This document shows positions 28,867 through 36,714 of a stretch of DNA of 64,000 nucleotides, piece by piece; positions within the stretch are counted from its first letter, which is position 1, and every line of letters starts with the position of its first letter. Under the pieces are notes generated by a model. That model made no database searches and was not told the origin of the DNA. It was given only the letters and a program-made list of their open reading frames with translations. The stretch covers positions 1 to 64,000 of the forward strand of contig NZ_CP136419.1 in assembly GCF_039233145.1 (NCBI RefSeq). Reading direction: 5' to 3'. Made by a program: the position numbers and the translations under genes. The stretch comes from Moorella humiferrea. GTDB lineage: Bacteria > Bacillota > DSM-521 > Neomoorellales > Neomoorellaceae.

Positions 28867-29131
28867 TGTTGTCCAGTTGATTCTGGCGGGAATATTTTTG
28901 CTTTTTCTCTTTTATCTTGTAGGCAGCCTTTTATTAAAACCCCTACGGTGGGTCTTTAAGATTATTATTAACTCCTTTTTCGGTCTCCTTCTCCTCTGGG
29001 CTTTCAATTTTTTCGGTGCCCATTTTAATTTTTTCATCCCCCTGAACTGGCTTACCGTCATAATCGCCGGTTTTTTAGGCCTGCCCGGCCTTCTTTTACT
29101 GATCTTTCTGCGCCTGGTCCTGGGATCTTAG
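28856..29131 (+). CDS. bofA: Pro-sigma-K processing inhibitor BofA
   Basis: BofA holds the SpoIVFB protease inactive in the forespore membrane until sigma-K is needed. The 91-residue protein is almost wholly hydrophobic, with two or three membrane helices and the family-type ending LGLPGLLLLIFLRLVL. ATG 28856 lies 8 bases after AGGAG and the gene overlaps the DUF2508 gene by 11 bases. Position after recR-yaaL is as in Bacillus. Confidence 0.88.
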   Translation: MGADVVQLILAGIFLLFLFYLVGSLLLKPLRWVFKIIINSFFGLLLLWAFNFFGAHFNFFIPLNWLTVIIAGFLGLPGLLLLIFLRLVLGS

Positions 29132-29145
29132 AGATTAAAAGGATT

Positions 29146-29178
29146 ACGTCCGGTTTAAAGCCGGGCTTTTTTATTTTG
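29146..29178 (+). terminator. Terminator after bofA
   Basis: GTCCGG pairs with CCGGGC (one G-T) around TTTAAAG, followed by TTTTTTATTTT. Confidence 0.8.
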
Positions 29179-29188
29179 GGGATTTAGT

Positions 29189-29893
29189 ATGCAATTTGGG
29201 GACGGAAGCATAATAACTACCGGAATGAAGAAGACGCGGATAGTCGAGGCATATTTAGGGGAGTACGGCAGCGGCAAATCGGAGAATGCCGTAAACCGGG
29301 CCGTTTTTTTACGGGAGCAGGGGCGCCGGGTCACCCTTGCCGATCTGGATACCGTAGAACCGTGTTATACCCTTCGTCCTTTAAAAACCGAGCTGGAAGA
29401 AATAGGGATAGAAGTTTTAGCCTGGGAGACGGGGCAGGTGACCGGTTGGGGTGAGGCGGGGACTATCTTACACCCGGCCGTCCGCTGGGCCCTGTACCGG
29501 GAAGGGGACGTAATCATCGATGCCGGCTACGGCACGGCCGGAGCCAAAATACTTAATTTGCTGGAGGGAGTTTCTACTTCCCCTGAACTGCAAATCCTGG
29601 CGGTAATTAATACGGCCCGGCCAGCAACGGCTACGGTAGAAGATATTATTGACCACGTCCGTTCATTAGGACGGGTGGATGGGTTGTTGAATAACACCCA
29701 TCGGGGCGAGGCAACGACGGTGGAACTCATCCAGGCCGGGGCAAGGAAGGTAACCGCCGCGGCCAGGGAGTTGAACCTTCCGGTAGTGGCCACGGCCGTA
29801 ATGTTTGACCTGGTCCCCCTTATGGGTACGCAGGATTGCTGCGGTAATCCCTTGCGGCCGATTAAACGCTTCATGCCCCGGGCATTCTGGTGA
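29189..29893 (+). CDS. P-loop ATP-binding protein of the 2-oxoacid oxidoreductase cluster
   Basis: The 234-residue protein has a P-loop GEYGSGKSE, a DLD motif in LADLDTVEPCYTL and a later VIIDAGYG, resembling the MinD/CooC-like nucleotide-binding group. It sits 26 bases before the alpha subunit gene of a ferredoxin oxidoreductase on the same strand, so it may help assemble or regulate that enzyme. A second possible start is ATG 29225. Exact function is unknown. Confidence 0.7.
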   Translation: MQFGDGSIITTGMKKTRIVEAYLGEYGSGKSENAVNRAVFLREQGRRVTLADLDTVEPCYTLRPLKTELEEIGIEVLAWETGQVTGWGEAGTILHPAVRWALYREGDVIIDAGYGTAGAKILNLLEGVSTSPELQILAVINTARPATATVEDIIDHVRSLGRVDGLLNNTHRGEATTVELIQAGARKVTAAARELNLPVVATAVMFDLVPLMGTQDCCGNPLRPIKRFMPRAFW

Positions 29894-29919
29894 AAATTAA
29901 TACGACGAGGTGTTTTTAT

Positions 29920-31011
29920 ATGGCAACTAGGCCCATTACAGGCGAGGAGCGGGCCTTTATGACCGGCAACGAAGTGGTGGCCTGGGCGGCCCTGGCCGCC
30001 GGAGCCGACATCATGTACGGCTATCCCATCACGCCGCAAAATGAAATCATGCACTATTGGACGAGGATGGCTCCGAAATACGGACGCGGATTTCTCCAGA
30101 CAGAAGATGAAATTTCTGCCGGTTTTGCCACCGTAGGGGGTGTATTAGCAGGAAAAAGGGCCTTTACAGCTACTGCAGGGCCGGGCAACGTCCTCATGCA
30201 GGAGGCCATGGCCATGGCCGAAATGATGCGCCTGCCCACGGTGGTGGTGGTGACCCAGCGCGGCGGGCCGTCCACGGCCACGGTAATCTACTCCCAGCAG
30301 GAACTAAACCTCACCTGCTTCGGCGGCAACGGCGAGGGCTTGCGCATCGTTTATTCCCCTTCTTCCCATGACGAGCTGTTTTTGTATACAATTAAAGCCT
30401 TTAACAGCGCCTGGAAATATCGTTTTCCCACCTTTGTCCTGGGGGACGGATATCAATCAAAAATGCGGGAGCCGGTAACCATTTTTGATCCCGAAACCCG
30501 GGGCATTACTATGGAACCGTGCCGCCCCATGGTTGGTCTGCCGGGCCTGCCGGGAGAAGAACGCGAACCGGCCCACCTGCGCAATACCTACAACCTGGAA
30601 GAAGAGCTTTACGAAGTATTGATGAAAGCCATAAAGGCCTACGATTCTGTGGCGCCCCAGGTGATGGAGTGGGACGTATATGCCGTCGATGACGCCGAAC
30701 TGCTGATTATCGCCCACGGGGTCGTTTCCCGGGCCGCCCGGGCGGCCGTTGCCGTCTTGCGGGAAAGGGGTTACAAAGCTGGCTATTTCCGCCCCATCAC
30801 CTTACGGCCCTTTCCGGCGGAACCTTTAAGGCCCCTGGCCGGCCGGGCCCGCCATATCCTGGTGGTAGAATCGGCCTACGGCCAGCTGAAAAGACAGGTC
30901 CAGGCCGGGCTTTACGGTATATCTACGCCGGTCACCGGGTACCTGCGCCCGGGAATGGGAATAACACTGGAAGAAATAGTGGAATTTGTCCATGAAAAGG
31001 AGCTGATCTAA
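29920..31011 (+). CDS. 2-oxoacid:ferredoxin oxidoreductase alpha subunit
   Basis: The 363-residue subunit has FMTGNEVVAWAALAAGADIMYGYPITP and TEDEISAGFATVGG, typical of the pyrimidine-binding half of TPP-dependent 2-oxoacid:ferredoxin oxidoreductases (KorA/VorB/PorA). The enzyme reversibly makes acyl-CoA and CO2 with reduction of ferredoxin. 2-Oxoglutarate or branched 2-oxoacids are the likely substrates because the alpha subunit is of the short, four-subunit type. ATG 29920 follows GAGGTG; GTG 29890 is a weaker start. Confidence 0.92.
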   Translation: MATRPITGEERAFMTGNEVVAWAALAAGADIMYGYPITPQNEIMHYWTRMAPKYGRGFLQTEDEISAGFATVGGVLAGKRAFTATAGPGNVLMQEAMAMAEMMRLPTVVVVTQRGGPSTATVIYSQQELNLTCFGGNGEGLRIVYSPSSHDELFLYTIKAFNSAWKYRFPTFVLGDGYQSKMREPVTIFDPETRGITMEPCRPMVGLPGLPGEEREPAHLRNTYNLEEELYEVLMKAIKAYDSVAPQVMEWDVYAVDDAELLIIAHGVVSRAARAAVAVLRERGYKAGYFRPITLRPFPAEPLRPLAGRARHILVVESAYGQLKRQVQAGLYGISTPVTGYLRPGMGITLEEIVEFVHEKELI

Positions 31012-31799
31012 TGGCCATCGCCGTCCAACCGCAAATGCCCCGGGTCTGGCGGCTGGAAACCAAGCCCCACAAATTTTGTCCCGGTTGCGGCCACGGCATT
31101 GTCCTCAAGGCCCTGGGCGAAGCCATCGACGCCCTTGGTATCCAGGAACGCACTATTTTCGGGTGCGACATCGGCTGTTCTCTCCTTTCTTGGGACTTTT
31201 TCAACCTGGACACCGTCCAGACCCACCACGGCCGCACTACGCCGGTACTGGTGGGCATCAAACGGGCGCGGCCGGAATTAGTAGTTGTTTCCTACATGGG
31301 CGACGGCGGCGCCTACGCCATCGGCGCCCAGCACCTGGTCAGCAGCGCCGCCCGCAACGACCTGGTGACCATTATCGTGGTCAACAACACCGTTTACGCC
31401 ATGACTGGCGGCCAGATGGCCCCGACTACCCTGCCGGGCCAGAAGACGGAAACAACCCCCTACGGCCGCGACGCCGGCCTCACCGGACGGCCCATCCTGG
31501 GACCGGAACTGGTGGCGGCCATCGCCCCGCCGGGGGCCTACGTAGCCCGGGGGAGCATCGCCAATATCGTCCAGTTAAAAAACTTTATCCAGAAGGGCCT
31601 GCAGAACCAGGTGGAAGGCCGAGGCATCGCCTTTATCGAGGCCCTGTCGTCCTGTCCTACCAACTGGCACACCAATGCCGCAGCTACCTGGCGTTTTGTG
31701 GAAGAAGAAATGACGGCTTATTTTCCTATCGGGGAATTCAGGACGCCGGACGAAAAACCGTCCGGACGCTTGCGGGAGGTGCCTCCCCGTGGACTTTAA
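31011..31799 (+). CDS. 2-oxoacid:ferredoxin oxidoreductase beta subunit (TPP-binding)
   Basis: The 262-residue subunit has FCPGCGHGIVLKALGEAID near the [4Fe-4S]/TPP site and the TPP-Mg motif GDGGAYAIGAQH...NNTVYAMTGGQ. It overlaps the alpha stop by one base (TAATG), so translation is coupled. Catalysis, thiamine chemistry and electron transfer start here. Confidence 0.93.
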   Translation: MAIAVQPQMPRVWRLETKPHKFCPGCGHGIVLKALGEAIDALGIQERTIFGCDIGCSLLSWDFFNLDTVQTHHGRTTPVLVGIKRARPELVVVSYMGDGGAYAIGAQHLVSSAARNDLVTIIVVNNTVYAMTGGQMAPTTLPGQKTETTPYGRDAGLTGRPILGPELVAAIAPPGAYVARGSIANIVQLKNFIQKGLQNQVEGRGIAFIEALSSCPTNWHTNAAATWRFVEEEMTAYFPIGEFRTPDEKPSGRLREVPPRGL

Positions 31800-32382
31800 T
31801 CTTAAAATCGCCCTAGCCGGGGAAGGCGGGCAGGGGGTGCAGGCGGCGGCCGAGATCATCACCGAAGCGTCCTATCGGGCCGGCTTCCAGGCCCTGTATA
31901 TCCCCAATTTCGGCGTGGAGCAGCGGGGCGGCGTTTCGGTGGCCTTTGTCCAGATAAGCAGGGAGCCGGTGAGTGCGCCTAAATTTACTACCGGCGATAT
32001 AGTGGTAGCTTTGAGCACCCGGGCCGTGGAACGGGTACGGCAGTATGTAGGCGAGAAGACTTTACTGGTTTATGAGGGCGGTCTGGAAGACGACGTGCGG
32101 CGGGTTTACGGGGAAAAACAGAGGCGTCTGGCCGTCCCGGCCCTATTCATAGCCCAGGAGGAAATGCATCCCCGTGTCTTTAACGTTATCATCCTGGGAG
32201 TGCTGGTAGGCATCACGGGTTTTTTGAAAGTAGAAGATGTACAACAGGCCCTGGAACGCCAGTTGGGCCACAAGTTTGCCCAGGACCCGAATCTTAGGGA
32301 GCTAAACTACCGCGCCCTGGCGCGAGGCTACGATATTGGCAGGCAGAAGCAAGGAGTTAGCAGTAAACGTACGAATGTTTAA
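31789..32382 (+). CDS. 2-oxoacid:ferredoxin oxidoreductase gamma subunit
   Basis: The 197-residue subunit begins MDFNLKIALAGEGGQGVQAAA and belongs to the gamma family, which binds CoA. GTG 31789 lies within the end of the beta gene (11-base overlap) after GGGAGGTG. NFGVEQRGGVSVAFVQIS is also typical of the family. Confidence 0.92.
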   Translation: MDFNLKIALAGEGGQGVQAAAEIITEASYRAGFQALYIPNFGVEQRGGVSVAFVQISREPVSAPKFTTGDIVVALSTRAVERVRQYVGEKTLLVYEGGLEDDVRRVYGEKQRRLAVPALFIAQEEMHPRVFNVIILGVLVGITGFLKVEDVQQALERQLGHKFAQDPNLRELNYRALARGYDIGRQKQGVSSKRTNV

Positions 32383-32396
32383 AGGGGCGAAGGATT

Positions 32397-32675
32397 TTGA
32401 GCTCAGTTTTTAAGGCCATTACCACAGAAAACGGTAAAGGGATATTTCACCTGTTTCCAGCCCTGTGCAAGGGCTGCGGCCTCTGTATCGAGAAGTGCCC
32501 AGTAGATACTATCGGCTGGGCTAAACAACTGGGGGCCTTCGGCACCCCGGTGGTAGAGCCCGGTCACGGCAAACCCTGCATAGCCTGTAAAAAGTGCCAG
32601 CTCGTTTGCCCCGATGCCGCTATCTGGATCGAAAGGCGCGACGGCAGGGGGCGGGATACTCCAGGTCAATCGTGA
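32397..32675 (+). CDS. 2-oxoacid:ferredoxin oxidoreductase delta subunit (2[4Fe-4S] ferredoxin)
   Basis: The 92-residue protein has two [4Fe-4S] motifs: CKGCGLCIEKCP and CIACKKCQLVCP. It would carry electrons out of the enzyme. TTG 32397 follows AGGGGCGAAGG. Unlike most families the delta gene is last in the cluster. Confidence 0.93.
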   Translation: MSSVFKAITTENGKGIFHLFPALCKGCGLCIEKCPVDTIGWAKQLGAFGTPVVEPGHGKPCIACKKCQLVCPDAAIWIERRDGRGRDTPGQS

Positions 32676-32726
32676 AATGCCGGCTAACCTGCGGCGAAAG
32701 CCGTCATCCTGCGGGGGTCACGACGG

Positions 32727-32752
32727 TCAAGAAATAATTAAAAGTGACGATT
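32727..32752 (+). promoter_or_regulatory. Possible sigma-28 (SigD/FliA)-like promoter
   Basis: TCAA (32727-32730), 15 bases, then GACGATT (32746-32752) resembles the motility sigma consensus TAAA-N15-GCCGATA with three differences. It lies just ahead of the c-di-GMP aptamer. No good housekeeping promoter is visible there. Weak evidence. Confidence 0.3.
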
Positions 32753-32761
32753 AATATTAAT

Positions 32762-32852
32762 GAAAACCGCAAAAGGCGAACCTGACCGAAAGGCAGGGGC
32801 GCAAAGCCACGGGCCTAAAACCTTAACAGGTCATGGCAGCCGGGTTGCCGGG
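32762..32852 (+). ncRNA. c-di-GMP-I (GEMM-I) riboswitch 1
   Basis: The aptamer hallmarks are present: AAAGGCGAACC, the CCGAAAGG tetraloop, GGGGCGCAAAGCCACGGGCC, CTAAAACC and GGCAGCCGGGTTGCC. Its segment CCGGGTTGCC (32840-32849) can pair with GGCAACTCCGG (32883-32893), the 5' arm of the downstream terminator. With ligand bound, the terminator would form, so an OFF switch is predicted for the secreted-protein gene at 32945. Confidence 0.93.
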
Positions 32853-32882
32853 TAAATCATACGTAATTGGCTAACGATTATG

Positions 32883-32919
32883 GGCAACTCCGGTTAATGC
32901 GGGTTGTCTAATTTTTTTA
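32883..32919 (+). terminator. Expression-platform terminator of riboswitch 1
   Basis: GGCAAC-T-CCG pairs with CGG-GTTGTC, followed by TAATTTTTTT. The 5' arm has an alternative, better-matched partner in the aptamer. Confidence 0.85.
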
Positions 32920-32944
32920 GGAGTTTTCGAAGGAGGTAAGTTGA

Positions 32945-33868
32945 ATGAAGTACAAAAAACTAATTGGTGTGGTGGCCATGGCCGGCCTATTCTTATATGC
33001 CGGTATAGCTTACGCTTATCCGGGCAAGGGTAACAGTAGTCATAAAGCTAGCCATTATGGGGCGGCCGCCGCAGGGAAGACTGATTATCGGTCTTATGTT
33101 AACGCCGGGGTTGAAAGGGAAGATAGCAATTTAAAAGACGATAGCAAATTAGAAACTGAAGTGAACCAGCAAGAAAGAGAGATGCAAGAAGAGTCCGGGA
33201 TTACAAGTAGTAAGGGGCTAAAAGATCAAAATAGGAAAAGGGAACAGATAACAGAAGAAGTCCAAAATGAAGGTTTGGAAAAATTCCGAGGCCGGATTCG
33301 GGTAAAAAATAAAGAGATAAAATTTGATGTACCGCCAGTAATTAAATCCGGCCGCACTCTGATCCCTGTCAGGGCGGTTACGGAAGGCCTGGGTGCAACT
33401 GTTAACTGGGATGAGGCAACCAATACCGTAACCATAACCAAAAATGGGGTTACCGTAGTACTTATCCTTGGCAGCACGGAAGTAACGGTTAATGGAACAA
33501 AAATGAATTTAGATGTTCCGGCTCTATTAATTAGCAACCGTACTTTTGTGCCCTTGAGGTTCTTAAGTGAAGTATTTAAAGAAAAAGTAAATTATAATGA
33601 CGCCACTGGCGACATCGATGTTGGCGACAATAATGATAGCGACATAGAAACTGGCGATATTGATGTTGAAGAAGGTACAGGAGAGACGACGGAATCACCG
33701 ACATCAACGGCTCCGGAAACATCATCGAGTACCAATTCGACTACAACAGAAGTATCGACCTCTACGGAAACAGTACCCACCGCTGACAATACAAATAGTA
33801 CTGGTACGACAACTCTTCCTTCCAATCCAGCGCCAGTTCCAACGACCTCCTCAATACCTGCCGCTTAA
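32945..33868 (+). CDS. Secreted protein with copper amine oxidase N-terminal-like (stalk) domain
   Basis: The 307-residue protein has a signal peptide (MKYKKLIGVVAMAGLFLYAG, cut after YAYA-type region), a charged spacer, a stalk domain (about 115-225: VPPVIKSGRTLIPVRAV, VPALLISNRTFVPLRFLSE) and a low-complexity tail rich in Thr/Ser/Pro/Glu. Such domains are common in exported clostridial proteins and may bind cell wall. The gene is controlled by the c-di-GMP riboswitch, so it may be a surface or matrix component changed with lifestyle. GAAGGAGGT lies before the ATG. Confidence 0.82.
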   Translation: MKYKKLIGVVAMAGLFLYAGIAYAYPGKGNSSHKASHYGAAAAGKTDYRSYVNAGVEREDSNLKDDSKLETEVNQQEREMQEESGITSSKGLKDQNRKREQITEEVQNEGLEKFRGRIRVKNKEIKFDVPPVIKSGRTLIPVRAVTEGLGATVNWDEATNTVTITKNGVTVVLILGSTEVTVNGTKMNLDVPALLISNRTFVPLRFLSEVFKEKVNYNDATGDIDVGDNNDSDIETGDIDVEEGTGETTESPTSTAPETSSSTNSTTTEVSTSTETVPTADNTNSTGTTTLPSNPAPVPTTSSIPAA

Positions 33869-33872
33869 AGCG

Positions 33873-33913
33873 GCAATAAAACCCCTGCCTTATTAGGTGA
33901 GGGGTTTTATTGT
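33873..33913 (+). terminator. Terminator after the secreted-protein gene
   Basis: AATAAAACCCCT (33875-33886) pairs with AGGGGTTTTATT (33900-33911), a perfect 12-base-pair stem with T-rich 3' side. Confidence 0.9.
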
Positions 33914-33966
33914 GCAATAACTGGAGGTAAAGCATGGGGCGGCCGGACGGCGGCCCCATAAAATCA

Positions 33967-33996
33967 TTGACAGGTTCAATGTGTTAAGGATATATT
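33967..33996 (+). promoter_or_regulatory. Promoter of the formyltransferase gene
   Basis: TTGACA (33967-33972) and TATATT (33991-33996) are 18 bases apart. Between it and the gene lies a hairpin, ACCCCTG against CAGGGGT (about 34015-34038). Confidence 0.7.
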
Positions 33997-34062
33997 AAAA
34001 TTGGAGAAAGAGAAACCCCTGGCTACCCTGCAGGGGTAAAGGAAAAGGGAGGGGAAAATTTT

Positions 34063-34983
34063 TTGCGTATCGTTTTTATCGGTCAGGCTCCTTTTGGCAA
34101 AGACTGCCTTAAGGCCCTCCTTGATCAGGGGGAAGAAGTAGTCGGCGTCCTTACCGTACCGGACCGGCCGGGGCAAAAAGGGCCTAACCCGGTTAAAGAG
34201 CTGGCCCTGGAGCGCGGCCTGCCCCTCTTGCAGCCGGCACGTTTGAAGGAGCCGGAAGCCCTGAAATGGGTTGAAAACCTAAGACCTGATTTGCTGGTAC
34301 TGGCCTTTGTAACCGATATCGTCCCCAAGGCCATGATCGATCTGGCCACCCACGGCGGCATTAATTATCATCCTTCACTGCTGCCCAAATACCGTGGCGG
34401 CAGCGCCATGAACTGGGCCATTATCAACGGTGAAACGGAAACGGGCGTCACCATCCACCAAATAGATGCCGGCATCGATACCGGACCGATAATCCTGCAG
34501 CGAAAAGTGGCCATCGATCCCGATGATACGGTGAAATCCCTATATTTTGAAAAACTTTATCCCTTAGGCGTGCAAATGGTGGCCGAAGCCGTCCGCTTGA
34601 TCCGGGAAGGGAAGGCAAACCCTGTACCCCAGGATGAAAGCCTGGCTTCCTATCAACCGGTGATAAAAGAGGCGGATGTAAGGATTGATTGGCGGCAAAG
34701 CACGCAGAAGATTTACAATTTAATCCGCGGTTCCAACCCCAGCCCGGGGGCCTGGACGACCTTCCGGGGAGAAAAGTTGAAAATATGGGAGGCCTCTCCC
34801 ATTAGCGGGTGTGGTGCACCGGGCAGGATAATTGATGTAATACCTGAAGAAGGGTTCGCCGTAGCAACTGGAGATGGAGCCCTCCTGGTGCGGCGGGTGC
34901 AGTATGGCGGCAATATGGAAAAAATACCGGCCGGAGGCTTTGTGACCGAAGCCGAAGTCGTAAAGGGGGAAGAACTGCTGTAA
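34063..34983 (+). CDS. Formyltransferase of the methionyl-tRNA formyltransferase family
   Basis: The 306-residue protein has the formyl-tetrahydrofolate domain with the catalytic triad in INYHPSLLPKYRGGS (Asn, His) and IDAGIDTGP (Asp), followed by a C-terminal FMT-like domain. It could be Fmt or a relative that formylates another amine. The usual def-fmt neighbours are absent and the gene is single with its own promoter, so a paralogue is possible. TTG 34063 follows GGGAGGGG. Confidence 0.82.
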   Translation: MRIVFIGQAPFGKDCLKALLDQGEEVVGVLTVPDRPGQKGPNPVKELALERGLPLLQPARLKEPEALKWVENLRPDLLVLAFVTDIVPKAMIDLATHGGINYHPSLLPKYRGGSAMNWAIINGETETGVTIHQIDAGIDTGPIILQRKVAIDPDDTVKSLYFEKLYPLGVQMVAEAVRLIREGKANPVPQDESLASYQPVIKEADVRIDWRQSTQKIYNLIRGSNPSPGAWTTFRGEKLKIWEASPISGCGAPGRIIDVIPEEGFAVATGDGALLVRRVQYGGNMEKIPAGGFVTEAEVVKGEELL

Positions 34984-35306
34984 TTTTTCCTGTCTGCTGG
35001 TTAGACCATAAGACAGGAAGCTAGTTTACGAAAAATGGTGAAAGACCTTCAGACCGGTTTTTTTTCGTCGGCCTGAAGGGTTTTATAAGCCAGAGAATTC
35101 TTGACACCTGTTCAAAGCTACTGATAGATTTAAATAAATGAATATTAACTCTTTGTGATATTATTAACAAAATAGACTGGGGGCGGTAAAAGAGAAGCTA
35201 AAAACTTTATTATCTTACCCTGGGTCCACCGTTTTAAGCGGTGTTAGCTATAAAATTATGGCCTTGGTCAAGATTTTTAAAAAGGGGAAGGGAGAGGGGT
35301 TAATTA
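34984..35306 (+). other. 323-base gap with two hairpins and the glc promoter/leader
   Basis: Hairpin CCTGTCT/AGACAGG (34989-35017) lacks a T-run. A terminator, CCTTCAG-A-CCG against CGG-C-CTGAAGG, then GTTTTAT (35045-35087), ends the preceding gene. TTGACA (35101-35106), 18 bases, then TAGATT (35125-35130) is the likely promoter of the oxidase operon. The leader then runs about 170 bases and includes a CACCG/CGGTG hairpin (35229-35245). No known riboswitch was recognised in it. Confidence 0.6.
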
Positions 35307-36701
35307 ATGATCGATCAATCAACCCTGAACGAATTGGTAAGAATTGTCGGGAAAGATAATGTGTTGACCTCCAAAGTGTCATTAAATACCTACATGTATG
35401 ACGCCTCCCTGGTTTACGGGTCGCCGGAAGTAGTAGTCTATGTTCAGAATGCCCAGCAGATCGCGGCCATTCTGAAGCTGGCCAGCAGCAAAAAAATTCC
35501 CGTGACTCCCCGCGGCGGGGGTACTTGCTTGAGCGGCGGCGCCGTGCCCCAGCGTGGAGGCATAGTTATCGTCATGACCAGGATGAACCGTATCCTGGAA
35601 ATCGATCCGGAAAATCGCGTGGCGGTTGTAGAACCGGGCGTGACCAATATGGAGTTGCAGAAGGCCGTCGCCCCTTACGGCCTGGTTTACATGCCCGATC
35701 CTGCCAGCCAGAAGGTGTCGACCATGGGCGGCAACCTGGGAGAAAATTCGGGCGGTATGCGCGGCATTAAGTACGGCCTTACCAAAGATTATATTATCGG
35801 CATGGAACTAGTTTTGTCCAACGGGGAAATTGTACAACTAGGCGGCAAGGTGGAACCGATAGCCCAGGAGCTTAACCTTAATGCCCTGTTGATCGGTTCA
35901 GAAGGCAACCTGGGCATTGCCACCAAGATAATCTGCAAACTGTCGCCGGCGCCGCGCGCCAACCGCACTATGTTGGCAATATACAATACCCTTGAAGACG
36001 CCGGTGAATCGGTGTCTGCCATTATCGCCCACGGTATTATACCCTGTACTTTGGAACTTATGGACAATAAAATCATCAATGCCGTTGAAGACTGGCTGCA
36101 CATCGGCCTGCCGATAGAGGCAGGGGCAATTCTTTTAATTGAAGTGGACGGTTGGGATGCCGGCCTCGACCGTCAGGCCCAGCAGATCATGCAGATCTGC
36201 CGTGAAAAAGGGGCTGTTGACGTGAAGCTGGCCAAGAACGCCAAGGAGAGGGACGATCTATGGACGGCCAGGCGGATGGCCATCGGTGCCATCGGTCGTC
36301 TTGCCCCCAACTATGATATGGAAGACGCCACCGTACCGCGAACCAAACTGCCGGAAATCCTTAAGGAAGTGAACCGTTTAAGCAAGGAATACGATTTGGC
36401 CATCGGCATGCTAGCCCATGCCGGTGACGGCAACCTGCATCCCCTGGTCCTTTTCGATGAGCGGAATAAAGAACAAATGGAAAGGGTGGAAAAAGTCAGG
36501 GCCGCCCTGTTTAAAAAGGCCCTGGAATTGGGAGGCACCCTTTCCGGCGAGCACGGCATTGGTTTAGCCAAGCTGGAATTTGTACGCTGGGCCTTCAATC
36601 CGGAAGAAATTAATTTCCTGCGCCGGGAACGTCTGGCCTTTGATCCCTACGACATTTTGAATGCCGGTAAAACCGTACCGGACAACGATACGGCGGCCTG
36701 A
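35307..36701 (+). CDS. glcD: FAD-linked glycolate/lactate oxidase subunit (GlcD type)
   Basis: The 464-residue flavoprotein has the FAD PP-loop PRGGGTCLSGGAVPQ, GGNLGENSGGMRGIKYG and the C-terminal oxidase domain with HAGDGNLHP and SGEHGIGLAK. It oxidises a 2-hydroxy acid such as glycolate or D-lactate to the 2-oxo acid, passing electrons to the partner Fe-S subunit. GGGAGAGGGG precedes ATG 35307. Substrate is inferred from family and from glycolate use known in Moorella relatives. Confidence 0.88.
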   Translation: MIDQSTLNELVRIVGKDNVLTSKVSLNTYMYDASLVYGSPEVVVYVQNAQQIAAILKLASSKKIPVTPRGGGTCLSGGAVPQRGGIVIVMTRMNRILEIDPENRVAVVEPGVTNMELQKAVAPYGLVYMPDPASQKVSTMGGNLGENSGGMRGIKYGLTKDYIIGMELVLSNGEIVQLGGKVEPIAQELNLNALLIGSEGNLGIATKIICKLSPAPRANRTMLAIYNTLEDAGESVSAIIAHGIIPCTLELMDNKIINAVEDWLHIGLPIEAGAILLIEVDGWDAGLDRQAQQIMQICREKGAVDVKLAKNAKERDDLWTARRMAIGAIGRLAPNYDMEDATVPRTKLPEILKEVNRLSKEYDLAIGMLAHAGDGNLHPLVLFDERNKEQMERVEKVRAALFKKALELGGTLSGEHGIGLAKLEFVRWAFNPEEINFLRRERLAFDPYDILNAGKTVPDNDTAA

Positions 36702-36714
36702 GGAGGACGACAGC

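Noticed and set aside
31076-31816. Long 246-codon frame overlapping the oxidoreductase beta subunit
   Set aside because: It is a shadow frame in GC-rich DNA: Arg/His/Pro/Gly-rich product, no ribosome site, and fully overlapped by a well-supported gene.
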